Source: Chamaecyparis obtusa (lineage: Eukaryota; Streptophyta; Pinopsida; Cupressales; Cupressaceae). Taken from it: DNA of 64,000 bases. How positions within the stretch are numbered: position 1 is the stretch's first letter; each line of letters begins with the position of its first letter. The position numbers were made by a program, and so were the translations under genes. The stretch covers positions 27,501 to 91,500 of the forward strand of contig BSBK01002089.1 of the NCBI GenBank assembly GCA_027943335.1. Reading direction: 5' to 3'. The notes beneath the pieces are model-generated. The model did no database searches and was not told where the DNA came from. It worked only from the letters and a program-made list of their open reading frames with translations. Shown here piece after piece: positions 11,103-22,111 of this stretch.

Positions 11103-12374
11103 CTTTTACTCTAAGGCTTTGATGGCTTGGGTGCCAATAGTTAGATTGAAAGCTGGTGCCTTTGATGGGGCATAGATGGTATCAACAATGCCATCTGTGA
11201 CGATGCCTTTATTCTTGTTGCAATTTTTGTTCTTGTCTTTAGAATTGGATCCTGATTCATACTTGTCCTTTTGAAGTGTGATGTCTCCTTTTTTTACAAG
11301 TACCTTTTCAATTTTTATTGCATTGTCTACCATCTTATCAAAAGATGTATGATCTTCCATTTGTAAAGGGTATTTGATCTCTGGGACAAAATTATTGATG
11401 AAGATTTCCAATTTCTCAATTTCTGGAATAGGCCTAGCATATAGAGAGAATTTCTTCCTCCATCTCTTGAGAAATGTCAGGAATGGTTCTCTAGGATATT
11501 GTTTGAGATTGTAGATATCAATCATGGTGACTGGATGTTGAATCTTGTAGGAGTATTGCTGATAGAACAATTTGATCAACTCCTCAAAATTTTTGATAGT
11601 AGAAGGCAATCTAGAGAACCAATGAATGGCTGCTCCTCCTAGAGATTGAGGAAAAAGATGCATCAGATAGGTTGGTTCATGCACAGATTGTGTACAAAAT
11701 TCTCTGACATGATCTTGAGGATCAGAGTGTCCATCATACTTATCATATTTAGGCATCTCTACTCTTTTTGGGAATGGTGGCATGTACAAGTCTTTATCAA
11801 ATGGAAAAGGACATAGGGCCTCCATGGAGAACTCCTTGGGTTCCTGTTCTTTCTCAAGTTTATTAAGTTTGTCTTGCATGACATGCATCTGTTTCATCAT
11901 AGCTATGAGTAGAGTTTCTTCCTCATGCATAATGATATCTTCAACATTAAAGTTGGGAGGAAGTTTAGCCCCTTGATGAGCTAATTGTAAAAAGTATGCC
12001 TCTTTGTCTTCTTTCAAGAAATGCTTCATCATTCTTTTGAAGTTATCATCATTTTGATATTGAGCAATTTCAGAAGGAGTAGGTTTTTGATCTGCACCAT
12101 GTTGAGATTGAGCTCTTTGAGAGCCAAAGTTTGTCCCTGCTTGAGACATGGTAGGAGTTCTCCTTGGGATAGATTGAGGAGGAGTTTGTTGATTACCTCT
12201 GTGAGTTGATGAAGGAGGAATGTAACCAGATTTCAATCAAAAATTGCCAAGACTGTCATCTTCGTAAAGACCAAAATTGTAGAGTTGCTCAAGTGGAGCT
12301 TGGAGAGTATTCAAAGGCATGGTATGAGTTATTTCTCCATATTTATTGTGAGAGGAAGCTCTAGTTTCCACCAT
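11103..12374 (-). pseudogene. Element A gag
   Basis: Structural gag protein forming the particle. An ATG at 12374 (MVETRASSHN) is in frame with the long piece 12236-11106, with one TGA between them at 12239-12237, so I place the start there. A coiled-coil-like part (MMKQMHVMQDKLNKLEKEQ) precedes PMPKYDKYDGHSDPQDHV-like text and the retrotransposon gag core GAAIHWFSRLPSTIKNFEEL (about residues 200-220), followed by FYQQYSY and LKQYPREPFLTFLKRWR. The frame stops at 11108-11106. Confidence 0.85.
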
Positions 12375-12825
12375 TAACCTTGGGTGAAGCAAAAGAATAT
12401 GATGAAGACAACTGAATAAAGATCTGATTCAAGAAAATCAAATGATGCAACCTTGTCAAGGTTTGGTTGATTGAAGCTTAGATTAGACATAAATGAAGGA
12501 GACTGTGCCCTAGATGTATGGGTAGATGCCCAAAAAGATAGCAGACACAAGTTCACAACACTTAGCCATTTTGAAGAAGGATTGAAGATTGATATTTATG
12601 ACAAGGTTTTGACACAAGATGATAAAGACTCAAATTGATTAAATAGAAGGCTAAATTGGATTCAAAAGGCCACTTTAGGAAAATGATGGGATTCTTAGTA
12701 ATTGCTGCTCTATTCCCGAGACAGTGATTTTCTTGACAGACTCTGGAGATAGGCTGGAAAAGCTAGGTCTCTAACAGTTCTGACAACTTTTTGGCGATTT
12801 TTCAAAATTTCTCAAATGACTTTCT

Positions 12826-13036
12826 GTAGGCTCGTACAATAGTGGGTATAGGATGAAATGACAATTGACAAACTTGTATGACTATTGAAAAACTCACATG
12901 ACGGTTGATTGTAGGGTTTTTGACTTTTTGGAATTGACTGGCAGCAAAACTCATACGACAGTATACCATATACCATACGACAATCTGGGGGTTCTAAAAT
13001 GACAATAGCCAAAAGTCGTATGACTTTCTGACTTTA
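12826..13036 (+). repeat. Cluster of CTCGTATGAC-like motifs (copy 2)
   Basis: Degenerate copies near 12831 (CTCGTAC), 12871 (CTTGTATGAC), 12893 (CTCACATGAC), 12949 (CTCATACGAC), 12976 (CATACGAC) and 13015 (GTCGTATGAC), all in the same orientation and 20-60 bp apart. Matches the cluster at 3004-3180. Confidence 0.6.
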
Positions 13037-14365
13037 CAAGATGACTTTTGACTCCAAAAAGGTGTTTGATATCAGATTTTGCAATTTTTTAGATTTTTAG
13101 TTTCAGATTGTTTGTCTAGATTTGAAGATTGTATTAGATTGATTCATTCTTAGTAAACAGATAGATAAATAGGCACGCAAAATAGCAAGCAAGTGATTTC
13201 AAGCATGTCTGAAAACAATGAACAGGGGACAAAGCAACCCTGTGCATGAATAATCAAGTGACTGAATTGTGCTAATCCCTAGGAGTGCTAATAGTGTATG
13301 TTCCAAATTTTTTTGCAATAACGCACATATTCCTAGAAAATGAAAATTTGGCCTCACTAGGGTTTGTAGTAATGGTTTGACTCTGCAACTTTTGTGATCT
13401 CAAGAGGGTGAACTCTAATCCAAGTGCACCAAGGTTTTGACATAGTCTGAGAAATTAATCAATCAGGAGCTGCTAGGGAGATCTGACAGCCTAACAAGAG
13501 ACCACACCTGTGAAGATTTCCTCCACAAGGACATTTATATAGCAGCTATTTCTACCACGGTGAAAATGGCTATTACTACTTGAGGTTCCGTCAACGTGGT
13601 TGACCTAATTAAGGGAATGTCCACTATGGTTAACCCTCTCTAAAGGTGACTCACAAAAGATACCACATGGAGACTGGTTCTAGATTCAAGGATCTAAGTT
13701 TCTGGTACTACCCAAAAAGGGAGTAGAGCATAGTCCTCTAGCCTTTTCACTTTTAACCCAAACAAAGCAGACAGATTAATTTGACATGCTAAGACCAAGA
13801 TTATCTCACAAAGATCTATGATGTCAATCACTTATGATCTATCAACCTCTCCAGAGAGAGAATGTATCAATCAGAAGCTGAAGACACACAAATCTAGTAG
13901 AACGTGAGATGCTCTCAGTAACCTCCCTACCTACAAGGGTTCCTTCATTGAGAAGAGTTTCACTGGAAACCCACTCTCTCAAGAACCATGAATAGTGTTC
14001 ATAGGGCCTATTTACTATGTGTAACAAAGATGCTGAAAAGAAAATCTATGTTCATTTTTATAGCCCAAAATGAAATATGTGATATGAAAGCAATAAAGGT
14101 CACACAAGCTTGACATGCAAGAGTTTTTTTTAATCCAAATCAAAATGTTATCAGCTGAAAAGATTACCTAAATTCTTCACAATGTGCTTAGTAGATTCTT
14201 ACCTATTTTTAGCAATTCTCACGCTTTTTCCCAATCAAAATCAGCAGAAATCAATTAGAAACAACAAATTTCAATCGTTAATGTTAGTTGTTAGTCCAAA
14301 TCAGAAAAATAAATCTAGAAAATTGCCTGAAAAAGTGAAATGATAATTTAAACTTGGCACTGAAA

Positions 14366-14545
14366 CTCATATGACAGTGGGTCACCTCCTAGATGATAGT
14401 CCAGAAAATCATACCACACTGGGTATCAGATCATACGATAACAGGGTTTCCAAACAACACTGTATTTCTGACGGTATGATCCTCAATCAAATAAATTATC
14501 GTACGACAGTGGATATCTCCTGATATGAGTTTCTGACAAAACTCA
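14366..14545 (+). repeat. Cluster of CTCGTATGAC-like motifs (copy 3)
   Basis: Further copies near 14368 (CTCATATGAC), 14410, 14431 (TCATACGAT), 14498 (TCGTACGAC) and 14539 (CTCATATGA), several followed by AGTGG. It lies next to the primer site of element A. Confidence 0.6.
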
Positions 14546-14645
14546 TATGAAAATTGTATGGACATAAATTAAAAATCATAGCTTGGAGTAGAAAATGACA
14601 AGAAAATGATAGAAATTGATAGAAATTGAATAGAAACCCATTTTA

Positions 14646-14665
14646 GGGCCCCACGATGGGCGCCA
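14646..14665 (-). other. Primer binding site of element A
   Basis: On the minus strand TGGCGCCCATCGTGGGG follows the 5' LTR after a four-base gap. A TGGCGCC start is the complement of a tRNA 3' end (…GGCGCCA) and is common as a primer site in Tat-like elements. I do not assign the tRNA. Confidence 0.75.
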
Positions 14666-14669
14666 TAAA

Positions 14670-14774
14670 TGTGTGTGAATTTTGTACCTAGCTGTAGACA
14701 CAACACTTCAGTAAAATATTAGAGGTTAGTTAAAATCAAAATCATGTAGTGAAATGGAAAATAATCTAACTAGG
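14670..14774 (-). repeat. Element A 5' LTR, U5 end
   Basis: The LTR end next to the primer site. On the plus strand it starts TGTGTGTGAATTTTG, so the minus-strand LTR ends in CA. It is interrupted at 14774 by element B and continues at 22112. The total LTR is about 1.27 kb once B and one copy of its target duplication are removed. Confidence 0.7.
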
Positions 14775-15627
14775 TGATGCAGGAGCATCCTGGGTGTAAG
14801 AGCAATCTTGCATCACCCAAAAATATTTTTGTTTTTATTACAATAAGGGCTATCTTGTGCAGAGTTGCTATTTATGGAAACTTGCTATTTTTGGTAAGTT
14901 GGTCTTACGATCTCGGAATGTTCTAATTTTACATATGGAGGTTCATCTCAGTCATATCAGCCTGCCAACAAAGTTTCATGGCTAGATCAGGTCTAGTTTT
15001 GAAGATATTGAAGATTTTCGGTATTGGCAGTAGGGTACATAGACTTTGAACTCAATTTTGAAGGCTTTAGAGGCCCCGTATGAGGTTGAATATTTGGGTG
15101 ACAAGTTCTTTATGTTGATTAAGCTTGTAGAGCACTTCATGGCATTTCTAGAATGGGGTTATAATAGCCAATTGGGTCAACGGGTGATGACTTATGGTCT
15201 TCAGAAGTTGGGTCGCTTGAAATGGCGGAAAATAATTTTTCTTCAAAATTTCTGTTTGGGTTTCAAAACTCATTTTGAGCCCACTTTGATGTAATAAATT
15301 GTAAAATAAAATAATTCTAAGTTTGGTCGGCCCTAAGGGCTAAATTTCTAGAACCTTCTCAGGCGGTGGAAATTGCCTACATAAAGAAGGCCCGTAGTGT
15401 TGTCTAGGGCAGTTCTGGGTAGTAGATCTGGGTATTGATTCGAGGCTTTGTCCTATAGAATATTGTAAGAGAATGCCCATGTGGCTTTGCATATTGTAAT
15501 TTTGAAAGTTTGTAATTCCACATTTGTGGAGATAATAAGAAGCCAATTTTTTGTTCTTGCATATTATTGTTGTTGTTTCTCTATTTTTGTTAGGTGTTTG
15601 TGGTATTAAGGGGAGCACCCTTCATCA
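14775..15627 (+). repeat. Element B 5' LTR
   Basis: Starts TGATGCAGGAGCATCC and ends CCCTTCATCA. It matches 21257-22111 along its length. A CTACATAAAG/CTATATAAAG TATA-like box (near 15378 here, 21859 in the other copy) precedes the likely R region. Confidence 0.92.
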
Positions 15628-15629
15628 AG

Positions 15630-15644
15630 TGGTATCAGAGTAGG
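15630..15644 (+). other. Primer binding site of element B
   Basis: TGGTATCAGAGTAGG, two bases after the LTR end, is the standard plant primer site complementary to initiator tRNA-Met. Confidence 0.92.
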
Positions 15645-15728
15645 AGTTCTTGAGTGTGTAAATAGATTGTCGACTGTGAGGTAGTTTGCACTAGGACTGT
15701 GGTTAGGGTTTCAGCGCGCATTGCAAAA

Positions 15729-16770
15729 ATGCCTCCACGAAGAGAACGTGGTGGAAGAGCTGGTGCTGTGACACTTGAGGTTAGAGAGCTGCAGAGACAA
15801 GTGCAAGCATTGCAAGAAGAGATTCGTAAAGGAATGAATCTTAATGTCAGAGACAAAAGCGAGGATGAAGCCGAAGAAGAATATCAAGAAGGAGAAGCTG
15901 AAATTGTGAACCAGGAGGAAGAAAGACTTTTTCGGGTGATTTCCAAAATTGAAAAAAGACCTAAGATTGAGGTTCCTACATTTTCTAAAAATCTTAACCC
16001 AGCGGAATTGATCGACTGGATCAATGAATGTGAGAAATATTTTGAGTATGAAGATGTTGAGGATCCTGATAGGGTCAAATTTGCAAAGGCTAGATTGCAA
16101 GGTCATGCGAAGATCTGGTGGCAAGAAATTCAATTGGAGTGAAATAGAAGAGGGAAAGATAAAATCACAAGATGGGATCGGATGGTAGATAAATTGAAGC
16201 GATAGTTCATTCCTGTTGATTATGAGGTTGACCTACTAAAGAAAATGCAAAGTTTGAAGCAAGCAGGAAGATCTGTTCAGGAGTATACAGAGGAGTTCTA
16301 TCGACTCCTCATCAGAACAGGCCATGCGGAAGCTGATAAGGAGAAAGTTTCCCGATACCTTAATGGTTTAAGGCCAAGCATTCAGCAGGAGTTGAATCTG
16401 GTTTGAATGAACAATATTGAGGAGGCATACCAGTTTGCCCTAAAAGTAGAGGAAAAACTGAATAAGAAGTTTGAGAGCAGACAAAATGGAAGAGGTCATG
16501 GTGGAAGATCTGGTGGACGGTCATATGGTGGCTGAAATGAAGATCCAAAAAAGAAGGATGAGGCCAGTAGCAGCCAGAATCAAAGAGGAAACAATTCTAA
16601 TCGTTTCCAAGATCAGAATAATAGAGATCAGAGGGGAAGAGGAAGAGGACAAGGTTCAGGAAGAGGAGGCTTCCGTGGAACATGTTTTCATTATGGAGAA
16701 GAAGGTCATAGGGCATTTGAATGTCCTCAGCGCCAAGGCAAAATAGATAGGAGAAATGAAGGCCAGGCCA
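15729..16770 (+). pseudogene. Element B gag
   Basis: Chromovirus gag. The ATG at 15729 (MPPRRERGGRAGA) gives a start typical of these gags. A coiled-coil-like VRELQRQVQALQEEI follows, then the gag core from PKIEVPTFSKNLNPAELIDW to KARLQGHAKIWW, and QSVQEYTEEFYRL-like text after 16260. A glycine/arginine-rich segment leads to the zinc knuckle at about 16682-16725, where the second cysteine of CX2C is a tyrosine (TGT to TAT). In-frame stops at about 16140, 16204, 16404 and 16535 fit changes from TGG, CAG, CGA and TGG. Confidence 0.88.
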
Positions 16771-17390
16771 GAGTTGCACATGTAGATGAAGATGCTAGAT
16801 CATCAAATTCTAAAGATGCTGAAAGAGGAGAAATGCTAATTAACAGAAGAGTCTTGCTGAGTGGTGAGAATGAACCTGAACAAAGGAGGAGCCTGTTTCG
16901 CACCAAGTGCAAGTGTGAGGGTAAATGCTGTGATGTGATTATCGATAGTGGAAGCATTGACAATTTAATGTTAGAAGAGATGGTGACAAAGTTGAAGCTC
17001 AAGAGACAGAAACACCCACATCCATATCGGATTGCCTCGGTGCAGGATGACCACAAGGTCATGGTCAGTGAATAGTGCTTGGTAAAGTTCAAGATCGGTG
17101 GGTACCAAGATGAGGTACTATGTGATATCATCTTTATGGATGCATGTCATATGTTGTTGGATAGACCGTGGCAGTTTGACAGATGTGCTGTACATGATGG
17201 TCTTGCAAATACCTATTCCCTAACAAAGGATGGAGTGCGACATAAGCTAAAGCCATTGAAGGAGACCAAAGAAAAGGTATGTGGTAATGCAAGAATAACA
17301 TTTGTTGATGGAAGAAAATTCCTAGATGGTATGAGGCATGAGCATGTGTGTTTTGCTTTAATTCCAAAAGTTGGTAAAGAAGAAGTAGAG
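16771..17390 (+). pseudogene. Element B protease
   Basis: Retropepsin-like protease in the same frame as gag. CCDVIIDSGSIDNLM (16930-16975) holds the catalytic D-S-G, and HMLLDRPWQFDR (17148-17183) is the ILGRPW-like motif with the expected glycine replaced by aspartate. One in-frame TAG is at 17073, where CAG is expected. It would process the polyprotein if intact. Confidence 0.82.
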
Positions 17391-18770
17391 GATGTACCTG
17401 TAGAGGTTGTAGATTTGTTGAATGAGTTTCAGGATATTGTATCTGATAATGTACCTGATGGATTACCACTGGTAAGGAAGATTAGTCATCAGATGAATTT
17501 GATTCCAGGAGCTAGTTTTCCAAACAAGGCAGCACACAGAATGACACCGGCAGAAAGTGAAGAGTTGAACAGACAAGTACACGAGTTATTGTAGAAGGGG
17601 TTGATTCGAGAGAGTCTAAGTCCCTATGCTATACCAGCGATATTAGCACCAAAGAAGAATAGAGAGTGGAGGATGTGTACAGATTCCAGAGCAATAAACA
17701 AGATTACAATCAAGTATAGGTTTCTATTGCCATGAATGGATGATATTATGGATTGTTTGAGTGGGGCTGTGCATTTCTCAAAGATAGATCTGAAGAGTGG
17801 ATATCACCAGATTCGGATCAGAGAAGGAGATGAATGGAAGATTGCCTTCAAGACAAAGGAAGGACTGTATGAGTGGTTGGTCATGCCTTTTGGGCTAACC
17901 AATGCACCAAGCACTTTCATGCGGCTCATGAACGAGGTTCTGAAAGAATTTTTGGGTAAGTTTGTCATTGTTTACCTAGATGATATTTTGATTTTTAGCA
18001 AGACATTGGAGGAACATATGATGCATATTCGTATGGTGTTTGAGAAGTTAAGAGATGAGAAATTGTTGATTAATTTGAAGAAGTGTAATTTTGTGAAGAA
18101 AGAGTTAGTGTATTTGGGATTTGTAGTTTCAGCAGAAGGTCTAAAAATGGACCCAGAGAAGGTACAGGCTATCCTTGAATGGCCTACTCCAAGGAGTGCT
18201 ACTGAGGTAAGATCTTTTCATGGTTTGGCTAGCTTTTACAAAAAGTTTATCAGAAATTTTAGCAGTATTTGTGGACCCTTGACTGAAACAATGAGAGGAG
18301 ATAGAAAAGAGTTTAAGTGGACTAATGGAGCAGAAAAGAGTTTTCAATTGTTGAAACAAAAAGTTACAGAACAACCTGTTTTAGCACTTCCAGATTTTAA
18401 TAAGGTGTTTCAAGTAGATTGTGATGCTAGTGGTACTACAATAGGAGTTGTTATGAGCCAAGAAGGTAAACCTGTTGCTTATTTCAGTGAGAAGTTAAAT
18501 GATGCCAAGAGAAAATATTCTATTTATGATCAAGAATTTTATGCTATAGTTCAGGCATTGAAAAAGTGGAGGCACTATCTGCTTCCTAAGGAGTTTGTTT
18601 TGTATACTGATCATCAAGCTTTGCAATATTTGAATAGTCAAGGAAAGTTGAATCAAAGGCATTTGAAATAGGTTGAGTTTTTGCAGAGTTATACATTTGT
18701 TTTGAAACACAGAAGTGGAAAGTCTAATAGGGTTGCAGATGCTCTTAGCAGAAGGCAACTATTGCTGACA
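17391..18770 (+). pseudogene. Element B reverse transcriptase and RNase H
   Basis: Ty3-type RT followed by Gypsy RNase H. LPLVRKISHQMNLIPG opens the [20 protein letters not shown] (about 17657) and [20 protein letters not shown] carry motifs leading to the first aspartate. [16 protein letters not shown] and YLDDILIFS (about 17975) form the active site. RNase H has [11 protein letters not shown] and [10 protein letters not shown], with [15 protein letters not shown] at its end. Stops at about 17593, 17732 and 18669 fit CAG, CGA and TGG changes. The catalytic residues seen are intact, but the frame is not. Confidence 0.92.
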
Positions 18771-20041
18771 GAGATGCAGATTGAGGTGGTTGGGTTCAAG
18801 GAACTCAAGAATTTGTATCCAGAGGATCTTGATTTTGGTGGAGCTTGAAAAGCTTGTAAAGAACCTATTACTCTAGATAGGACGAAATGGCTGGATTTTA
18901 TCATCCAAGATGATATGCTATTCAGAGGGAGTCAGTTGTGCATTCCATGAAGTTCTATGAGGGAGAATCTCATCAAAAAGAAGTATAGTGGAGGATTGGT
19001 TGGACATTTTGGTCATGATAAAACCCTTGCTTTGGTTGGTGAGAATTATTATTGGCCACAATTGCAGCAAGATGTGAAAAAGTTTGTACAGAGTTACAGA
19101 GTATGTCAGATGGCGAAAGGAGTGAAGTAGAATACAAGGTTGTATCAGCCGTTACCTTTACCAAAAAATCCTTGGGAGGATATCAGTATGGACTTTGTTC
19201 TTGGTTTACCGAGGACACATTAGGGACATGATTCAATTTTTGTAGTAGTTGACAGATTTTCAAAGATGGCACATTTCATTCCCTACAAGACGACTAATGA
19301 TGCTGTTCATGTAGCAGAATTATTTTTCAGAGAAGTGGTGAGACTACATGGTTTGCCAAAGATGATAGTGTCAGATCGAGGTACTAAGTTTGTTGGATAT
19401 TTCTGGTGGACATTGTGGAAGAAGTTGAAGACAGATTTGAAGTTCAGTTCATCACATCATCCACAGACTGATGGACAGACAGAGGTGGTGAATAGAAGTT
19501 TGGGAAATCTGCTGAGATGTTTGGTTGGAGATAAGCCAACAAGATGGGATTTGATTTTACCACAACTAGAATTTGCATACAATAATTCTGTCAATAGGAG
19601 CACTGGTAAATCACCATTCCAAATTGTATATGGAAGTAGTCCAAGAAATGCATCTGAATTGAGAAAGATAGATAAAGGAGAAATAAGTAGTGCTGCAGTT
19701 GAGGATTTTGCAGAACACTTGAAGAACATCCATGAGGAGGTGAGGAAGCATATTACCAAGATGAATGCGTAGTATAAGGCTAAGGCAGATGAGAAAAGGA
19801 GGTATAAGGAATTTCAGGTTGGGGATGAAGTCATGGTTCATTTGCGGAAGGAGCAATTTTCGGTTGGTACATATAACAAGCTAAAAATGAAAAAGTTTGG
19901 ACCATGTAAGATATTGAAGAAGCATGATTCAGGAAATGCATATGAGGCAGAATTGCCTAGTGAGCTGAATATTTCACCAGTGTTTAACATTTCAGATTTG
20001 ACAGAGTATCACGAAGGAGGTGTTGAAGATGAGGTTGCAGC
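18771..20041 (+). pseudogene. Element B integrase, main part
   Basis: Integrase with an HHCC region (GHFGHDKTLAL near 19003 and SYRVCQM near 19092, where the first cysteine of the CX2C pair is missing). The core has D in MDFVLGLPR (about 19191), D in VSDRGTKF (about 19372) and E in GQTEVVNRS (about 19475). A GPF-like FGPCKILKK is at 19899. Stops occur at about 18847, 18949, 19129, 19221 and 19771. The gene is cut at 20041 by the solo LTR and resumes at 21018 in phase, because 976 bp plus a 5-bp duplication is a multiple of three. Confidence 0.9.
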
Positions 20042-21017
20042 TGTACACACTAAAATGGTGCACTTCTATGAACCATTACATGCAAGGTTGCTCAAGAATG
20101 AGGCCTCACAAAGCGGCTCATAGCTCTCTATACATGGAGTTGCAAGGGACTATGATGTGTTTGCTCTTAGCTAGAGCTACAAGCTTGTGACCTTGCTAGT
20201 CAACCATACAATGAGAGATTCAAGTGAAGACAAGGGCAACAATGCCAATATCTCCAAGAATCCAATGCAATGCAACTACAAGCTATATGAGAATGCAATC
20301 TAAGCTATGGAAATGAAAGTACAATGCAACTAATCTATGAAAGGAAATAGTAATGGATTACAATGCCTCCTATTTAGACTATGTGAGCTTATTCTATTGC
20401 ATAAAAGGAAATCTATACTAAGAATGCCATTATCATGCAACTATGAAAGAAAATATGAACTAGATGATGCAATGAAGCAATTCTTCAATGTCTTCAAACT
20501 CCAAATGCACCTAAAACCTGCAGCATAACATTAGCATAAAACATGGATATGCAAATGAAGGAGAGAGCTCTCCTTTTATAAGAAATGAGGTGAAATGGAC
20601 CATGGAGATTAAGAGGCAAAAAGTCTTAATCAGCGGTGGAGCTTGAAAGAGGAGCAATCCATGTGCACAAGTATCCTCCAATGAGAGTGAAGTGTTGACT
20701 TTTGAGCCTCATGTGAGACAAAAGTGCTTTTTTCCTTTTTTATAAAATATGAATAATGCTTTATTTGTGCAACTTAGGATAAGAGGAAAGTGGGGCTTTT
20801 TATTTAATTGAAAGGGGAGGAAATATTCCTTTTAATTAAATAAAGACTTAGGATAAATGGTTAGCCCATAGGATAAAATCTAATATATGATCGAAATTAA
20901 GATTTGATCAAGAAATTGATATTGTTGGAAATATTGATTATTGATAAAATTGATTCAGGGTTGATAAATCGAATAAATGGGGCCCAAAGTCTAGGCGACC
21001 ATTTTAGGGTGCATACA
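20042..21017. mobile_element. Solo LTR inserted in element B integrase
   Basis: A 976-bp non-coding insert between two copies of GCAGC (20037-20041 and 21018-21022). Its ends are TGTACACACTAAAATGGT and, inverted, TGTATGCACCCTAAAATGGT, so a near-perfect terminal inverted repeat of 18-20 bp starting TG and ending CA. A 5-bp target duplication and TG...CA ends fit a solo LTR. It matches none of the other LTRs in the window by eye. TATA-like boxes exist on both strands (minus near 20575, plus near 20740), so orientation is open. The long inverted repeat is unusual for an LTR; a non-autonomous DNA transposon is the alternative. Confidence 0.75.
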
Positions 21018-21218
21018 GCAGCAACACAGTGGAGTATTCCAGCAACCAGTTCAGATTTCAAGGAGATTGAAGACATACTGGATAGTCATGTTGGCAGAAG
21101 CACAAGGAACAAGACATATGAAGAGTATTTGGTCAAATGGAAAGGAGGACCCGTTGAAGATTCATCATGGCTAACAAAGGAGGAGGTTAATCATCTTGGT
21201 TTTCCTTTGCACACCTGA
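21018..21218 (+). pseudogene. Element B integrase C-terminal chromodomain
   Basis: Chromodomain that in chromoviruses directs integration to methylated-histone chromatin. IEDILDSHVGRSTRNK is followed by YEEYLVKWKGGPVEDSSW, with the aromatic positions Y, W and W of the chromo fold present, and then LTKEEV. It ends in TGA at 21216-21218, 38 bp before the 3' LTR. This piece is open and separated from the rest of integrase only by the solo LTR. Confidence 0.88.
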
Positions 21219-21256
21219 GTCGTGACAAGGTCACTTCTCAAATTACCCTGGGTGTC

Positions 21257-22111
21257 TGATGCAGGAGCATCCTGGGTGTAAGAGCAATCTTGCATCACCC
21301 AAAAATATTTCTATTTTTGTATTCAATAAGGGCTATCTTGTGCAGAGTTGCTATTTATGGAAACTTGCTATTTTTGGTAAGTTGGTCTTACGATCTCGGA
21401 ATGTTCTAATTTTACATATGGAGGTTCATCTCAGTCATATCAGCCTGCCAGCAAAGTTTCATGGCTAGATCAAGTCTAGTTTTGAAGATATTGAAGATTT
21501 TCGGTATTGGCAGTAGGGTACAGAGACTTCGAACTTAATTTTGAAGGCTTTAGAGGCCCCAGATGAGGTTGAAAATTCGGGGTGACAGGCACTTTGCACT
21601 GGCGAAGCCTGTAGAGCGCTTCATGGCATTTCCAAAATGGGGTTATAATAGCCAATCGGGTCAACGGGTGATGACTTATGGTCTCCAGAAGTTGGGTCGC
21701 CTGAAATGGCAGAAAATAATTTTTCTTCAAAATTTCTGTTTGGGTTTCAAAACTCATTTTGAGTCGACTTTGATGTAATAAATTGTAAAATAAAATAATT
21801 CTAAGTTTGGTCGGCCCTAAGGGCTAAATTTCTAGAACCTTCTCGGGCAGTGAAAATTGCCTATATAAAGAAGGCCCGTAGTGTTGTCTAGGGCAGTTCT
21901 GGGTAGTAGATCTGGGTATTGATTCGAGGCTTTGTCCTACAGAATATTATAAGGAAATGCCCATGTGGCTTTGCATATTGTAATTTTGAAAGTTTGTAAT
22001 TCCACATTTGTGGAGATAATAAGAAGCCAATTTTTTGTTCTTGCATATTATTGTTGTTGTTTCTCTATTTCTGTTAGGTGTTTGTGGTATTAAGGGGAGC
22101 ACCCTTCATCA
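21257..22111 (+). repeat. Element B 3' LTR
   Basis: 855 bp, from TGATGCAGGAG to CCCTTCATCA, matching 14775-15627. The sequence before it (ACCCTGGGTGTC) is only weakly purine-rich, so the polypurine tract is not clear. Confidence 0.92.

Larger units (their letters stand above)
12375..14645 (-). other. Element A leader between primer site and gag
   Basis: About 2.3 kb without a recognisable gene. Long leaders are usual in Tat elements. It contains two clusters of the CTCGTATGAC motif. A TATA-like CTATATAAATG is present on the minus strand at about 13526-13536, outside the LTR. Confidence 0.55.
14775..22111 (+). mobile_element. Ty3/Gypsy element B, chromovirus, plus strand
   Basis: Full-length LTR retrotransposon inserted in the LTR of element A. 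It has LTRs of 853 and 855 bp, a tRNA-Met primer site, and one gag-pol frame ending in a chromodomain. Flanks are CTAGG (14770-14774) and CCAGG (22112-22116), a 5-bp target duplication with one change. All coding pieces share one phase; they are separated only by in-frame stops and by a solo LTR at 20042-21017. The LTRs differ at roughly one site in twenty by eye, with a dense patch near 15080-15125, so the insertion is not recent. Confidence 0.92.

Noticed and set aside
15711..16133. 140-codon minus-strand frame
   Set aside because: Shadow of element B gag; no independent support.
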